Notes: generated by a model not told the origin, from the letters alone. Shown: positions 42,409 to 55,345, numbered from the stretch's first letter. The stretch: 64,000 nt of DNA from Mikania micrantha (GCA_009363875.1 CM018682.1:50847372-50911371), one strand, 5' to 3'. Translations and numbers: made by a program.

Positions 42409-45400
42409 CTTCGGGTGTGTTCGGTTTCGTTTCGGTTGCTCGGTTCTCGTTTTATTTACGTTTCCGGAACGTAAAACGCGTATTATACGAATTTTAAATA
42501 AGGAATTCTCTCGGATTGCCTCGATGAGTTTCAAAATTGTAAAAACATAAAATATTATGTTTCTCTTATTATTACTGTTTCGTTCGAGATTAACCTTTTA
42601 ATCTTCGTCGTTTAGTCAGAAAACTTCACTTACGCGCGTTTTCGTACAGAGCGCTAACTGTACGAACACGATCATACGTTCCACTTTCGGATTTGGTTTT
42701 CTACTTCTCAGTTATCGTTCATGACACTAAACCCACAGATATGTTTGTGTGAATCGTCACCCACGCAAACACACTGTCGGTTTATTATTTGTCTACGATA
42801 ACGAATTATTGTTTTTCATTGGACATTCTCACAGACGGACTCAAGTAAACAACATGTTTTCACATTGATGACCTTGAATTCACATTTTTTTCGTACTGAT
42901 TTGTCGGCCATCTAATTCCTGTTATCTATGGATATCAGATCGCAACCGATACGTTCTTGTCATTTGTTTGTACACTGTTGTTTCTCTTGAGTTGTTGTAT
43001 TTCCTGTATTTAAGTTTTCACCTAAACACATACAACAATTGTTTGTATTCTGAGTTCTGTTGTCACACAACTCTTTAGCATTGTTTTTTACACATAGTAA
43101 ATAGTGAAAGTATACATACCGTACGGACTTACCGGACGGTCTGGTACTGGTTGTCACATTATCTTTGAACTAACCCATCGATACTATGACTACTTTGTGC
43201 TATATAATTAGTTAGTTTGGTTGAAAGTAACAACCCGACCAATGGCAGTATCATCGGGGCGTTCACGAAGTGTAAATTGTTCAAAAGCACAAGGTATTAA
43301 ATTGTAAATACTTACTTTCAATGTGATTACAAAAGTTACATATCAACCAAAGTAACTAATCAACTAGGTCCAGGCTCTAATGCGATAACCATACAAATTT
43401 GGTAAGCAGTTCCCCCTTAAACATGTTAAAAAGAAAAAGCTCAACTATGAGTTGGTGTGCTTCACAGGTTTTAAAGCATACACACAAAAAATAATTAATA
43501 TAATATAGATACATAGTTCTCAAATACGAAAACGAAGCAGAATGAACTAGAATAATGATCAAAGCATGTCAAAGCAGATAAGATAATGTTAACAAGTAAT
43601 GTTTGATCAAGTTTAGCATTCCTAGCAATCCTGAAGTAGCAAACAATCACCGCGAGCTTCCCCATAAAGGTAAGTCAAACAGGGTGGGCCAATAGATCTA
43701 TCATTGTTTACCAGAAAGTTTAAGTTTAGGATCAATGCAAATTCATAACTAAAGCTCACTATATCTAAGACCATTAAGCTAAGCTCACATGAATAATAGT
43801 TTAAAATGTAGTTTAATAGTTTTAAATATGTTTCACCACAAAAATAAAAGTGTAAAATGCAAACAATCTTATCATGTCACGACTAAGACCATCCCATTTC
43901 AAAGGTTCATGGTCGGAACCGTAGCCCCACAGGCCTCCACACTTTCAAGGGTTAGTTTAGAGTGGATTTCTAGGGGTTTGGATGGTAAGGAGTCGTTTTT
44001 GAAGGGGTTTAACCAAAGGGGTTTTGAAAACCCTAATTTTCGCCCACTTTGAGCTCCGATTACCTCGTTTCCGGTGGGTTTTGGAACGAATCTTTTGTAC
44101 TTTCGTGTAGAGGAGATCAATGGCTCCGATTTGATATGCTATTTGCTTGATTTCATCAAGAAATGAGTGAGTTATGGGGTTTTGAAGTTCAAAAATCTAG
44201 AGAGAGGGTGGAAACTGGGATTATGGTTTTAGAGAGAGAGAGGGAAAGGGAAAATGAGGAAGAAAGCCTCATTTAGGCTTTTTATACTTCGGGTGTGTTC
44301 GGGTTCGTTTCGGTTGCTCGGTTCTCGTTTTCGTTACGTTTCCGGAACGTAAAACGCGTATTATACGAATTTTAAATAAGGCATTCTCTCGGAATGCTTC
44401 GATGAGTTTCAAAATTGTAAAAACATAAAATATTATGTTTCTATTATTTTTACTGTTTCGTTCATGATTAACTTGTTAAGCTTCGTCGTTTAGTCAGAAA
44501 ACGTCATTTACGCGCGTTTTCGTACAGAGCGCTAACTGTACGAACACGATCGTACGTTCCACTTTCTGATTTGGTTTTCTACTTCTTAGTTATCGTTCAT
44601 GACGCTAAACCCACAGATATGTTTGTGTGAATCGTCACCCACGCTAACACACTGTCGGTTTATTACTCGTCTACGATAACGAATTATTGTTTTTCATTGG
44701 ACATTCTCACAGACGGACTCAACTAAACTTCCTGTTTTCACATTGATGACCTTGAATTCACATTGTTTTCGTACTGATTTGTCGGCCATCTGATTCCTGT
44801 TATCTATGGATATCAGATCGCAACCGATAGGTTCTTGTCATTTGTTTCTACACTGTTGTTTCTCTTGAGTTGTTGTATTTCCTGTATTTAAGTTCATTTA
44901 AACACATACAACAATTGTTTGTATTCCGAGTTCTGTTGTCACACAATTCTTTAGTATTGTTTTTTACACATAGTAAATAGTGAAAGTAGACATACCGTAC
45001 GGACTTGCCGGACGGTCCGGTACTGGTTGTCACATTATCTTTGAACTTACCCATCGATATTAAGCCATCGATACTATGACTACTATGTGCTATCTAATTA
45101 GTTAGTTTGGTTGAATGTAACACCCCGACCAATGGCGGAATCATCGGGGAGTTCACGAAGTGTAAATTGTTCAAAAGCACAAGGTATTAAATTGTAAATA
45201 CTTACTTTCAATGTGATTACAAAAGTTACATATCAACCAAAGTAACTAATCAACTAGGTCCAAGCTCTAATGCGATAACCATACAAATTTAGTAAGCAGT
45301 TCCATCTTAAACATGTTAAAAAAAAAGCTCAACTATGAAGTTGGTGTGCTTCACAGGTTTTAAATCACACACACAAAAAATAGTTAATATAATATAGATA

Positions 45401-46011
45401 CATAGTTGTCAAATGCGAAAACGAAGCAGAATGAACTAGAATAATGATCAAAGCATGTCAAAGCAGATCAGATAATGTTAACAAGTAATGTTTGATCAAG
45501 TTTAGCATTCCTAGCAATCCTGAAGTAGGAAACAATCATCGCGAGCTTCCCCCTAAAGGTAAGTCAAACAGGGTGGGCCAATAGATCTATCATTGTTTAC
45601 CAGAAAGTTTAAGTTTGTGATCAATGCAAATTCATAACTAAAGCTCACTACATCTAAGACCATTAAGCTAAGCTCACATGAATAATAGTTTAAAATGTAG
45701 TTTAATAGTTGTAAATATGTTTCACCACAAAAATAAAAGTGTAAAAAGCAAACAATCTTATCATGTCACGACTAAGACCATCCCATTTCAAGGGTTCATG
45801 GTCGGAACCGTAGCCCCACAGGCCTCCACACTTTCAAGGGTTAGTTTAGAGTGGATTTCTAGGGGTTTGGATGGTAATGAGCCGTTTTTTAAGGGGTTTA
45901 ACAAAACGGGTTTTGAAAACCATAATTTTCGCCCACTTTGAGCTCCGATTACCTCGTTTCCGGTGGGTTTTGGAACGAATCCTTTGTACTTTCGTGTAGA
46001 GGAGATCAATG

Positions 46012-49000
46012 TGTCACACCCCCTGCGCCGCGTGCGGAACCCACGTTGCGGTGACGTATGAATAGTTGAATCATGCACAAGTATTGAATAAGAACAACCA
46101 CAATGGATTACTAAGTTTCATAATGTTTAAACAGTTGATTAGTTACAAGCAATCTATCTACCAAAAGAATGACAACTACAGACCCAAAATATAGTTTACA
46201 AAATAAGACTTCAAACAAGACAATTAAACAATCAGGATTTTAGTGTGTTTCTAAATCCATCCTAGCATGTTTCTTCATCTTGTTCTATCTTAAGCGGTCT
46301 CCTTAGTTGTCCCTTAGAATGTCTTAAACCTGATTACCTGAAACACGTGAAAAGTAACTGTCAACTACAGAAGTAGTTGGTGAGAACAATAGGTTTAACA
46401 TTTGAAAACACGAACTTGCAATGAAAGGCATTAGTTTAAAGCAAATAATGAAATACATGGATGAGCTGTAACCCAAAATAACATCAAGTATGTACAAGTG
46501 TGTCCAAACAGTCAGCAGACCGTTTGCTAAAGAAGCCAATATATAATCAAGTCCCAAACCACGTTTGGAGTTAGATAATGTATCAGCAGTTTTGAAAACC
46601 ATAATGAAACCAAACCTGCAGTTAGCTTTTAAAACAAATTTAAAAGCTAACTCCATTTTGGATATGAACCAGTGTGTCCGCTTTCCCTTGTTGTGATCAC
46701 CCAGTACTAACGCTAATGATTGTGAAACTTGATGTGTTTATAAGTTTGTTTACAACAATGGACACCATGTTTTTGAACCTTACTTTAAAACCATTGATTT
46801 AATACCTTGTTTGATAACATGACTTGAAACCTTATTTGGATACCATGATTTGAATCCTTTGTTTGATCACCATGAAATGAACCATTTGTTTGAATACCAT
46901 GTTTTGAAACCCTTAATTGAGTACATAAGATAATGTCCTTGTATAATAACAAGGTTAATAAGAGAATTATTTTCAAAAGCACAATTTTATAGTAAAAGAG
47001 TTTATAAGTCAATTTATTTAAAAGTGTTTGTCATTTATAAAACCATTTGAGTAAAACTAGTATAAAACAGTTCTGGAAAACTTTTTAAAACCTCTTTGAT
47101 AGAAAGTGTTTAACAATTGATAAAAATCCCTTGAAACAGTTGAATATACTGATGAAGTTGTACCATGAACCTGTAATGTTTGTAAAATAGCATACATCTT
47201 GTATAATGAAATACAAATGTAAACAGTGTAATTGATCACCTGTTCCACCCCAAAACAGTTGAAAAACAGTTAAAAGAGGGGCTAGTGTTCTCACCTGTCT
47301 GCAGTAGACTCTGAACTAAAACAAATAGCAAGTAGCAAACAGGACTTCTAACTGGTTCCTATATCATTGTAATCATACATAAGATATAAGAATTATGATT
47401 GTATAGACTTTGATTCATTGATTGACTTGTGTTAACTCTTGAATAACTTGTTCTCATGTTTAGAGGTGTTGTGATAGTTTGAATATTTTGCTTGATTCTC
47501 TTGTTTGATGATTGATAAACGAAACAATTGTATCATGTTCTTTTGTACTCAACTTAGGAACATAAAATAACAAATGTTAATGATTCTTGATAACCAATGT
47601 TTAACATGAACTTCTGAAAAAGATGTGTGAATTGTTATTATGCCCTTGGAATTATGAATTGATTTCATATTTATATTGAGTTGTGAACTTAACCTATATA
47701 AGATCAATTCACAATTACCTTAAGTCATGGGCCACACATTGGGCCTTTCGCCAATGAAACCATGCGAGCTTAACCAAAGCTCATCGGCCTCTTGGCCTAG
47801 ACATGGGCCCATTCGAGTATGATATTTGACCAACTTATGGGCCTTAGCCAATTGAGTCGAATATGGAAACCGGTTCAAGGTTTCCATTGGGCCAAGAAAA
47901 ATTGTTATTGGGCCAAGTATGTATATGTAGGCCAAAGGTCCAAACGAGACTAAATGTTGGTTCATTATTGGGCCGAAATGGATATTGTGGGCCAAATGAG
48001 ATTGAGTTGTTGGGCTAAGAGTCCTATTGGGCTTAGTTTAATGTGGACCAAAGTTAATTAACAAATTGGGCCGAGGAGATTAAGGAGAATGCCTATTTGT
48101 GTCTCGACTAACCCACTTGGCAGCGAACCTTCTGTGGTTCTGGCCTAAGGTTCGGCCATAGTTAATCAGGCGAACCTTAGGGTTCGTGCGTGCCTAGCTT
48201 CGGCTCTATGACATGAGGGTTCGGTGAACATGAAACAGTAGCGTTTGTCGATTGCATGCAAGGAAGGTTCGTGGTCCTAGTTGTCGAGCAGGGTTCGTCT
48301 GAGACATCATAGGTTCGACAGAACTAGGGTTCGTAGATCATGGCCCTCAGAAAGGTTCGGCTTGTTCAAAGCTTCGGTTAGGGTTCGCAAATATAGTGAT
48401 GGTTCGGCTAAGTGGTTTGCGAACCATGCAAGGTTCGTGGCTGCCTCCCCTAGGGTTCGGGGCTCCTGGTTCGCCTGCATGGGATAGAATAGGTTCGTCT
48501 CCTAGGGTTCGCTATTCATGCATGGTTCGTCTATGATGACCATCGGTTCAAGGGTTCGCCTGGGATGTTCTGATCGAAGGAAGGTTCTGCCGTGGGGGGT
48601 TGAACAAGGTTCGGCCACCATGTATCACAGCAAGAAGGTTCGGTCCCTTAACCAGCCACGAACCCTGTGGTTTTTCTTCCCACCATTAGCCCCAATCCTC
48701 GATCTAACTGTCCCCATGATGTGTAGAGGCATGAACCGGTATTTGGCGATGAAAAGGAGGTGTAGGTCGAAGCTTTTACACCGGTTTTACACATGGGATC
48801 GAACAACATATAAAAACCCTAATTTTCGGACTTTTCAAGCTCCATTACCTCGAGATTCTGTGGATAAAACTTCAGATCCTTTGTACTTCTATGTAGAGGA
48901 TGTCGAGAGCTACGCGTGGGCACAAAGAACACCAAAATCCGTTGACAAACGAGCGAGTTACGAGCGTTTAAAGTTCGGTTTTCTAGAGAGAGAGGGTTGG

Positions 49001-49728
49001 ACGAATTTTGTAGAGAGAGAAGAGGTTGTTGGTGAAATAAACACCTCATTTGGTGTTTATATACCCTCGTGGTATGCGGGTTCATTTCGGTTGCTCGGTT
49101 CGCGTTTCCGTCACGTAACGCGTATTTTTACGCGGTTTTAAATAAAATAGTTGTTAAACTCATCAAAATGATGAGTTTCAAAATTGTAAAAATGTAAAAT
49201 AATATATATATATAATTATTTTTACTCTTCGTGTGTTGACAGATCGTTAAACAACCGCAATTACGTGTATACCCGCAATCGCGTACGTTTTTCGATCGTA
49301 AAAAAATGTTAAAGCGTTTAATCATAATTATAAGTTCAAAATTCGTATTATTATGGATCGTCACCCATAACTATACTCAGTCTCGCTTACATATTACGAT
49401 TTTTGTTTAATTAATTGTCATACTATTTGTCTCAACACTACGCACTAACACTATCCCATTACACCGAACGCAGTATATGTGTAGGGCATACCCCAGATTC
49501 CAGCTACCTGTCGTACCTGACGCCGTCCCACCACTGTTTCGATATAATACGATACTGTTCTTGCCTAGCGAACTCGACTCTAAATAAATATTACATACTT
49601 GTTCCTAAATAATAAAGATCTTAACACACAAGCACATTATGAACACATGAATCACATTAACTGATTTGATATGAAAACACATTTGTTCTAACACTGTTTA
49701 CAACTACCATGACTAAATGTACAAATGT
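46012..49728 (-). mobile_element. Second LTR_B solo LTR, inserted in tandem unit 3
   Basis: It starts TGTCACACCCCCTGCGCC at 46012, like the copy at 12116, and follows it along its length: hairpin AGTTAGCTTTTAAA with reverse complement at 46620-46652, the ATACCATG repeat (46790-46930), the GGTTCG array (48120-48680) and a minus-strand TATA box (TATATAAA, 49063-49056). At the far end ACAAATGT runs straight into ATATGCTATTTGC of the tandem unit. Compared with an uninterrupted unit and the complete copy, the last 4 bases of the LTR, the duplication and about 11 host bases are missing. Only this unit carries it, so it inserted after the array formed. No internal region is present. Confidence 0.82.
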
Positions 49729-52601
49729 ATATGCTATTTGCTTGATTTCATCAAGAAATGAGTGAGCTATGGGGTTTTGAAGTTCAAAAACCTAGAGAGA
49801 GGGTGGAAACCGGGATTAGGGTTTTAGAGAGAGAGAGAGGGAAAGGGAAAATGAGGAAGAAAGCCTCATTTAGGCTTTTTATACTTCGGGTGTGTTCGGG
49901 TTCGTTTCGGTTGCTTGATTCTCGTTTTTGTTACGTTTCCGGAATGTAAAACGCGTATTATACGAATTTTAAATAAGAAATTCTCTCGGATTGGTTCGAT
50001 GAGTTTCAAAATTGTAAAAACATAAAATATTATGTTTCTCTTATTTTTACTGTTTCATTCAAGATTAACTTGTTAATCTTCGTCGTTTAGTCAGAAAACG
50101 TCACTTATGCGCGTTTTCGTACAGAGCGCTAACTGTACGAACACGATTGTACGTTCCACTTTCTGATTTGGTTTTCTACTTCTCGGTTATCGTTCATGAC
50201 GCTAAACCCACAGATATGTTTGTGTGAATCGTCACCCACGCTAACACACTGTTGGTTTATTATTCGTCTATGATAACGAATTATCGTTTTTCATTGGACA
50301 TTCTCACAGACGGACTCTACTAAACTTCCTGTTTTCAAATTGATGACCTTGAATTCACATTGTTTTCGTACTGATTTGTCGGCCATCTGATTCCTGTTAT
50401 CTATGGATATCAGATCGCAACCGATAGGTTCTTGTCATTTGTTTGTACACTGTTGTTTCTCTTGGGTTGTTGTATTTCCTGTATTTAAGTTTTCAGTTAA
50501 ACACACACAACAATTGTTTGTATTCTGACTTCTGTTGTCACACAACTCTTTGGCATTGTTTTTAACACACAGTAAATAGTGAAAGTACACATACAGTACG
50601 GACTTGCCGGACGGTCTGGTACTGGTTGTCACATTATCTTTGAACTTACCCATCGATATTAACCCATTGATACTATGACTACTTTGTGCTATCTAATTAG
50701 TTCGTTTGGTTGAATGTAACACCCCGACCAATGGCGAATCATCGGGGCGTTCACGAAGTGTAAATTGTTCAAAAGCACAGGGTATTAAATTGTAAATACT
50801 TACTTTCAATGTGATTACAAAAGTTACATATCAACCAAAGTAACTAATCAACTAGGTCCAAGCTCTAATACGATAACCATACAAATTTAGGAAGCAGTTC
50901 CCCCTTAAACATGTTAAAAAAAAAGCTCAACTATGAAGTTGGTGTGCTTCACAGGTTTTAAAGCACACACACAACAAATAGTTAATATAATATAGATACA
51001 TAGTTGTCAAATGCGAAAACGAAGCAGAATGAACTAGAATAATGATCAAAGCATGTCAAAGCATATCAGATAATGTTAACAAGTAATGTTTGATCAAGTT
51101 TAGCATTCCTAGCAATCCTGAAGTAGCAAACAATCACCGCGAGCTTCCCCCTAAAGGTATGTCAAACAGGGTGGGCCAATAGATCTATCATTGTTTACCA
51201 GAAAGTTTAAGTTTGTGATCAATGCAAATTCATAACTAAAGCTCACTACATCTAAGACCATTAAGCTAAGCTCACATGAATAATAGTTTGAAATGTAGTT
51301 TAATAGTTGTAAATATGTTTCACCACAAAAATAAAAGTGTAAAATGTAAACAATCTTATCATGTCACGACTAAGACCATCCCATTTCAAGGGTTCACGGT
51401 CAGAACCGTAGCCCCACAGGCCTCCACACTTTCAAGGGTTAGTTTAGAGTGGATTTCTAGGGTTTGGATGGTAAGGAGCCGTTTTTTAAGGGGTTTAACC
51501 AAAGGGGTTTTGAAAACCCTAATTTTCGCCCACTTTGAGCTCCGATTACTTCGTTTCCGGTGGGTTTTGGAACGAATCCTTTGTACTTTCGTGTAGAGGA
51601 GATCAATGGCTCCGATTTGTTATGTTATTTGCTTGATTTCATCAAGAAATGAGTGAGTTATGGGGTTTTGAAGTTCAAAAATCTAGAGAGAGGATGGAAA
51701 CTGGGATTAGGGTTTTAGAGATAGAAGGAAACGGAAAATGAGGAAGAAAGCCTCATTTAGGCTTTTTATACTTCGAGTGTGTTCGGGTTCGTTTCGGTTG
51801 CTCGGTTCTCGTTTTCGTTACGTTTCCGGAACGTAAAACGCGTATTATACGAATTATAAATAAGGAATTCTCTCGGATTGCTTCGATGAGTTTCAAAATT
51901 GTAAAAACATAAAATATTATGTTTCTCTTATTTTTACTGTTTCGTTCGAGATTAACTTGTTAATCTTCGTCGTTTAGTCAGAAAACGTCACTTACGCGCG
52001 TTTTCGTACAGAGCGCTAACAGTATGAACACGATCGTACGTTCCACTTTCTGATTTGGTTTTCTACTTCTCAGTTATCTTTCATGACGCTAAACCCACTG
52101 ATATGTTTGTGTGAATCGTCACCCACGCAAACACACTGTCGGTTTATTATTTGTCTACGATAACGAATTATTGTTTTTCATTGGACATTCTCACAGACGG
52201 ACTCAAGTAAACAACATGTTTTCACATTGATGACCTTGAATTCACATTTTTTTCGTACTGATTTGTCGGCCATCTGATTCCTGTTATCTATGGATATCAG
52301 ATCGCAACCGATACGTTCTTGTCATTTCTTTGTACACTGTTGTTTCTCTTGAGTTGTTGTATTTCCTGTATTTAAGTTTTCACTTAAACACACACAACAA
52401 TTGTTTGTATTCTGAGTTCTGTTGTCAAACAACTCTTTAGCATTGTTTTTTACGCACAGTAAATAGTGAAAGTACACATACCGTACGGACTTGCCGGACG
52501 GTCTGGTACTGGTTGTCACATTATCTTTGAACTTAGCCATCGATATTAACCCATCGATACTATGGCTACTTTGTGCTATCTAATTAGTTAGTTTGGTTGA
52601 A

Positions 52602-54686
52602 TGTAACACCCCGACCAATGGCGGAATCATCGGGGCGTTCACGAAGTGTAAATTGTTCAAAAGCACAGGGTATTAAATTGTAAATACTTACTTTCAATGT
52701 GATTACAAAAGTTACATATTAACCAAAGTAACTAATCAATTAGGTCCAAGCTCTAATGCGATAACCATACAAATTTAGTAAGCAGTTCCCCCTTAAACAT
52801 GTTAAAAAAAGCTCAACTATGAAGTTGGTGTGCTTCACAGGTTTTAAAGCACACACACAAAAAATAGTTTATTTAATATAGATACATAGTTGTCAAATGC
52901 AAAAACGAAGCAGAATGAACTAGAATAATGATCAAAGCATGTCAAAGCAGATCAGATAATGTTAAAAAGTAATGTTTGATCAAGTTTAGCATTCCTAGCA
53001 ATCCTGAAGTAGCAAACAATCACCGCGAGCTTCCCCCTAAAGGTAAGTCAAATAGGGTGGGCCAATAGATCTGTCATTGTTTACCAGAAAGTTTAAGTTT
53101 GTGATCAATGCAAATTCATAACTAATGCTCACTACATCTAAGACCATTAAGCTAAGCTCACATGAATAATAGTTTAAAATGTAGTTTAAAAGGAGGGGCT
53201 ATGAGGACTCACCTTGATTGATGAGCTAGCCTTTACAAATGAATGATAAGTGTGTAATCCCAAGTAATATTTAAGACAATCCAATTAATCTATGTTGTTC
53301 AATCACATATAAAATAATACTATGATTTCCTATGGAATCTCTTACACAAGTAGGCTAGTGTAATTGTATATGTAAAAGTTTATAAATGGTTTTGTTTTAA
53401 AAGGGTTTGTATGATTAAGGCTTTAAACTATTTTAATGTCTTTGTTGAAATTGGATAATCTTTTAAAGTTTAAATCAAATGTATAAAATAATTATTTTTT
53501 AATAATAAATAAATTAAAATAATAATAATTAGTAGTGATAATAATTGACTTTAATAGATTTAAAAGTTTGTTAATGGGTCTATGTTAAACATAATAATTT
53601 AAATCTTAAAAAAAATCAATTAATAATATATTTATATTGGATATATCGTTATTTATTAAAACAACTTTGATAAAATTCTTCTTTGAATAATATTAAAGTT
53701 TTGTAAATGTTATAAACATTAAAGTTTAATAACTAACCTTAATATAATATTTAAAAATTCATAAATAGTATTTTAAAATAACTTCATCAATAATAATATC
53801 TAATTCAAGGGTAGAAAATTAAATGTTAAAATCTCATTGTTTTAAATACAACTTTAATTAGTGTTTAGATATTCTTGATATATATATCTTATAAAATACA
53901 TATATAATAAAATTTCATAAGTCTGATAGTTTTAAAATATTCTCTAAAAATACAACTTTAAGTATATAAAATTGGTATTTTGTTTTTATCCATTTATATT
54001 ATTATTACTATTACTATTATTATTTTCAGAATATTTAAATTTTATTTAACAAAAATTAATTTTTTTTTAATTTTTAAGAATTTTCTGTGAAATTAAAACT
54101 AAAAAATATGCCTTACATAAAAAGATATTGAAATTTTCTCCAAAAAACAAAAACTTGCCATGAGGCGGGTCCGAACCAGTGACCACTGGTTCATAACACT
54201 CAAGACTTAACAGGTTGTTCTAGATACTAGCTCGCGATTAGGATTCGTTTAAATTAAAGATAACATAATCCGTCTGTTTCCCCCAATTCGTTTTTATACA
54301 ACTGAAACCCTAGATCTTTTCTCATCCGATTCCGCTGCAATTCGCATTTGATTGGAAACCAAACCATAGGGATTTTGTTAAAAGTTGGAAAACAAATACA
54401 ATGGTAAAAAAATCACTAACCTATGTTACGATTTGATGGGTTTTCAAGAAACAGGTCGAGAGAACGAAGAACATGACTTTTGCAGGTCTTGATTCGAACC
54501 TTAAAACGTTTGTGTGTGTGTTTTGATTGCACAGACCGATTCGTATGACGTAGATGCACCAAGGGATGAGTTTAATTTGATTTTTGTGTTTGTTAATATA
54601 GAGTTTAGTATGCTCGATCGTATACGGTTCTTTAGGCTAAGAATCTGTTTAAATATTGACTTTTATCTACGAGTTAGGATGTATAA
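52602..54686 (-). repeat. LTR2, the intact-side copy, and an AT-rich stretch to SIRE2
   Basis: TGTAACACCCCGACC at 52602, preceded by TTGAA, is the LTR2 end. Unlike the three other copies it does not break off near 53190 but continues with AAAAGGAGGGGCTATGAGGA CTCACC, similar to text in LTR_B near 13505. From about 53440 to 54110 the sequence is extremely AT-rich with runs of AATAAT. At 54167-54177 a B-box-like GGTTCGGACCC occurs on the minus strand. The outer end of LTR2 was not located. No gene is supported; the 71-residue frame at 54514-54729 has no recognisable homology. Confidence 0.5.
54167..54200 (-). other. tRNA-like T-arm in LTR2
   Basis: On the minus strand GGTCACTGGTTCGGACCC followed by GCCTCATGGCAAG resembles a T-arm with B box. 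It has the same sense relative to the LTR as the T-arm in the Tekay-like LTR, although the sequences are otherwise unlike. No full cloverleaf is visible. Confidence 0.4.
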
Positions 54687-54971
54687 TGTAGGACCAGGTA
54701 GGAGCTCGGAAACAATCCGGTTCCAATAGATATCTGCTCGACAGCCTCTGGAATAGTGCGGAATCCTAATCAAGGGTTTTCCAATCGAAACCAACAGTAA
54801 CCGTGGTGATCCGAAGGTAATGGATGAACGTTTGATGCTTGATTGAACACCACTGGTTGAGAATCGAACTTGGACAGCAAGAACCGCTCAAATCTTCTAG
54901 GTTTTGACACTAGAGTGCTTAGGGAAGAAAGAGGGCTCGGGAAAAGTTAGGTTTGAGAAAGTTTGAACTTG

Positions 54972-54979
54972 TATATATA
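54972..54979 (-). promoter_or_regulatory. TATA box of the SIRE2 LTR
   Basis: TATATATA is followed on the minus strand by CAAGTTCAAAC. It lies 80-110 bases downstream of the palindrome cluster, a normal position for a U3 core promoter. SIRE1 has a similar run at 633-640. Confidence 0.6.
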
Positions 54980-55055
54980 GGCTTTCATCAGTCGGCCGAA
55001 TGAATGGCCGAAGCAACTCATTCGGCGAATGACTCAGCCGAATGGACATGTCAAT

Positions 55056-55086
55056 CGAATGAGTCATTCGGCGAATGACTCATTCG
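55056..55086. repeat. Perfect 15-bp inverted repeat in the SIRE2 LTR
   Basis: CGAATGAGTCATTCG (55056-55070), one G, then CGAATGACTCATTCG (55072-55086). The arms are exact reverse complements, and each contains a TGA(G/C)TCA heptamer, the core bound by GCN4-type bZIP factors. Confidence 0.95.
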
Positions 55087-55345
55087 TTCACCCAAGTCAT
55101 TCTGTAAGCGTTCATTCAGCTGAATGGCTTCATTCTTAGAGCCATTCGCCCGAATGCGTCTGTAAGACATAAATTCAACTTTAAACATAATCAAACATAA
55201 TCAAAGATAATCAAACACATATCAATCAATATAAACATTAAGAACAATATGGAAATACTGAATTCATTAATGATAAACTTTATACATCAAAAGATCATAT
55301 ACAGATGAATCACAAAACTGAACTAGGGACATTTATGCACCAACA

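Larger units (their letters stand above)
27036..43158 (-). mobile_element. LTR1: solo LTR of about 4.4 kb, split by the Tekay-like element
   Basis: The plus-strand ends are TGTCACACCCCG at 27036 and GGTTGTCACA at 43158, so in its own orientation it runs TGTGACAACC to GGGGTGTGACA. Flanks are CTATC (27031-27035) and TTATC (43159-43163), a target duplication with one transition. The Tekay-like element sits inside at 27469-39191; without it the LTR is about 4.4 kb and there is no internal region, hence a solo LTR. A minus-strand TATA box lies at 42408-42401. It contains the hairpin array at 39503-40238. Its last part (from 41997) is also the first part of the tandem array. Confidence 0.75.
41997..53190. 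repeat. Tandem array of a 1.88-kb composite LTR1/LTR2 unit, about four copies
   Basis: Units run 41997-43874 (1878 bp), 43875-45763 (1889 bp), 45764-51361 (1.88 kb plus a 3.7-kb solo LTR) and 51362-53190 (lacking the last 60 or so bases). Each starts TGTCACGACTAAGACCATCC and contains, in order, the LTR1 part with its minus-strand TATA box and leader, the LTR1 end GGTTGTCACA, a 65-base flank with CCCATCGATACTATGAC, the LTR2 end (TGTAACACCCCGACC on the plus strand) and about 650 bases of LTR2. The first unit is continuous with the true LTR1 and the last with the true LTR2, so the array arose by multiplying the segment that spans their junction. Units differ by a few percent by eye. Confidence 0.88.
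54687..55345 (-). repeat. 3' LTR of SIRE2
   Basis: It is 659 bp long. On the minus strand it starts TGTTGGTGCATAAATG and ends GGTCCTACA. A TATA box (TATATATA) lies at 54979-54972. The part 54990-55160 is packed with CATTCG/CGAATG words, including a perfect 15-bp inverted repeat with a one-base centre at 55056-55086, and several TGACTCA/TGAGTCA heptamers (for example 55060 and 55076). Confidence 0.92.

Noticed and set aside
43789..45941. Repeated 87-residue ORF (starting MNNSLKCSLIV) in several tandem units
   Set aside because: It recurs only because the DNA unit is repeated; it crosses the LTR2/LTR1 junction, varies in length and lies antisense to LTR transcription.
48518..49141. 207-residue plus-strand ORF in LTR_B2
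   Set aside because: It is not open in the sister copy at 12116-15738 and runs antisense to the LTR promoter.
42960..52540. Repeated minus-strand ORFs of 65-72 residues with TSTRPSGKSVRYVYF
   Set aside because: They lie in the U3 part of LTR1 copies before the TATA box, with no homology and small indels between copies; probably chance frames, though their recurrence was noted.
54514..54729. 71-residue ORF before SIRE2
   Set aside because: It runs into the SIRE2 LTR and has no recognisable domain, so it cannot be an intact host gene.
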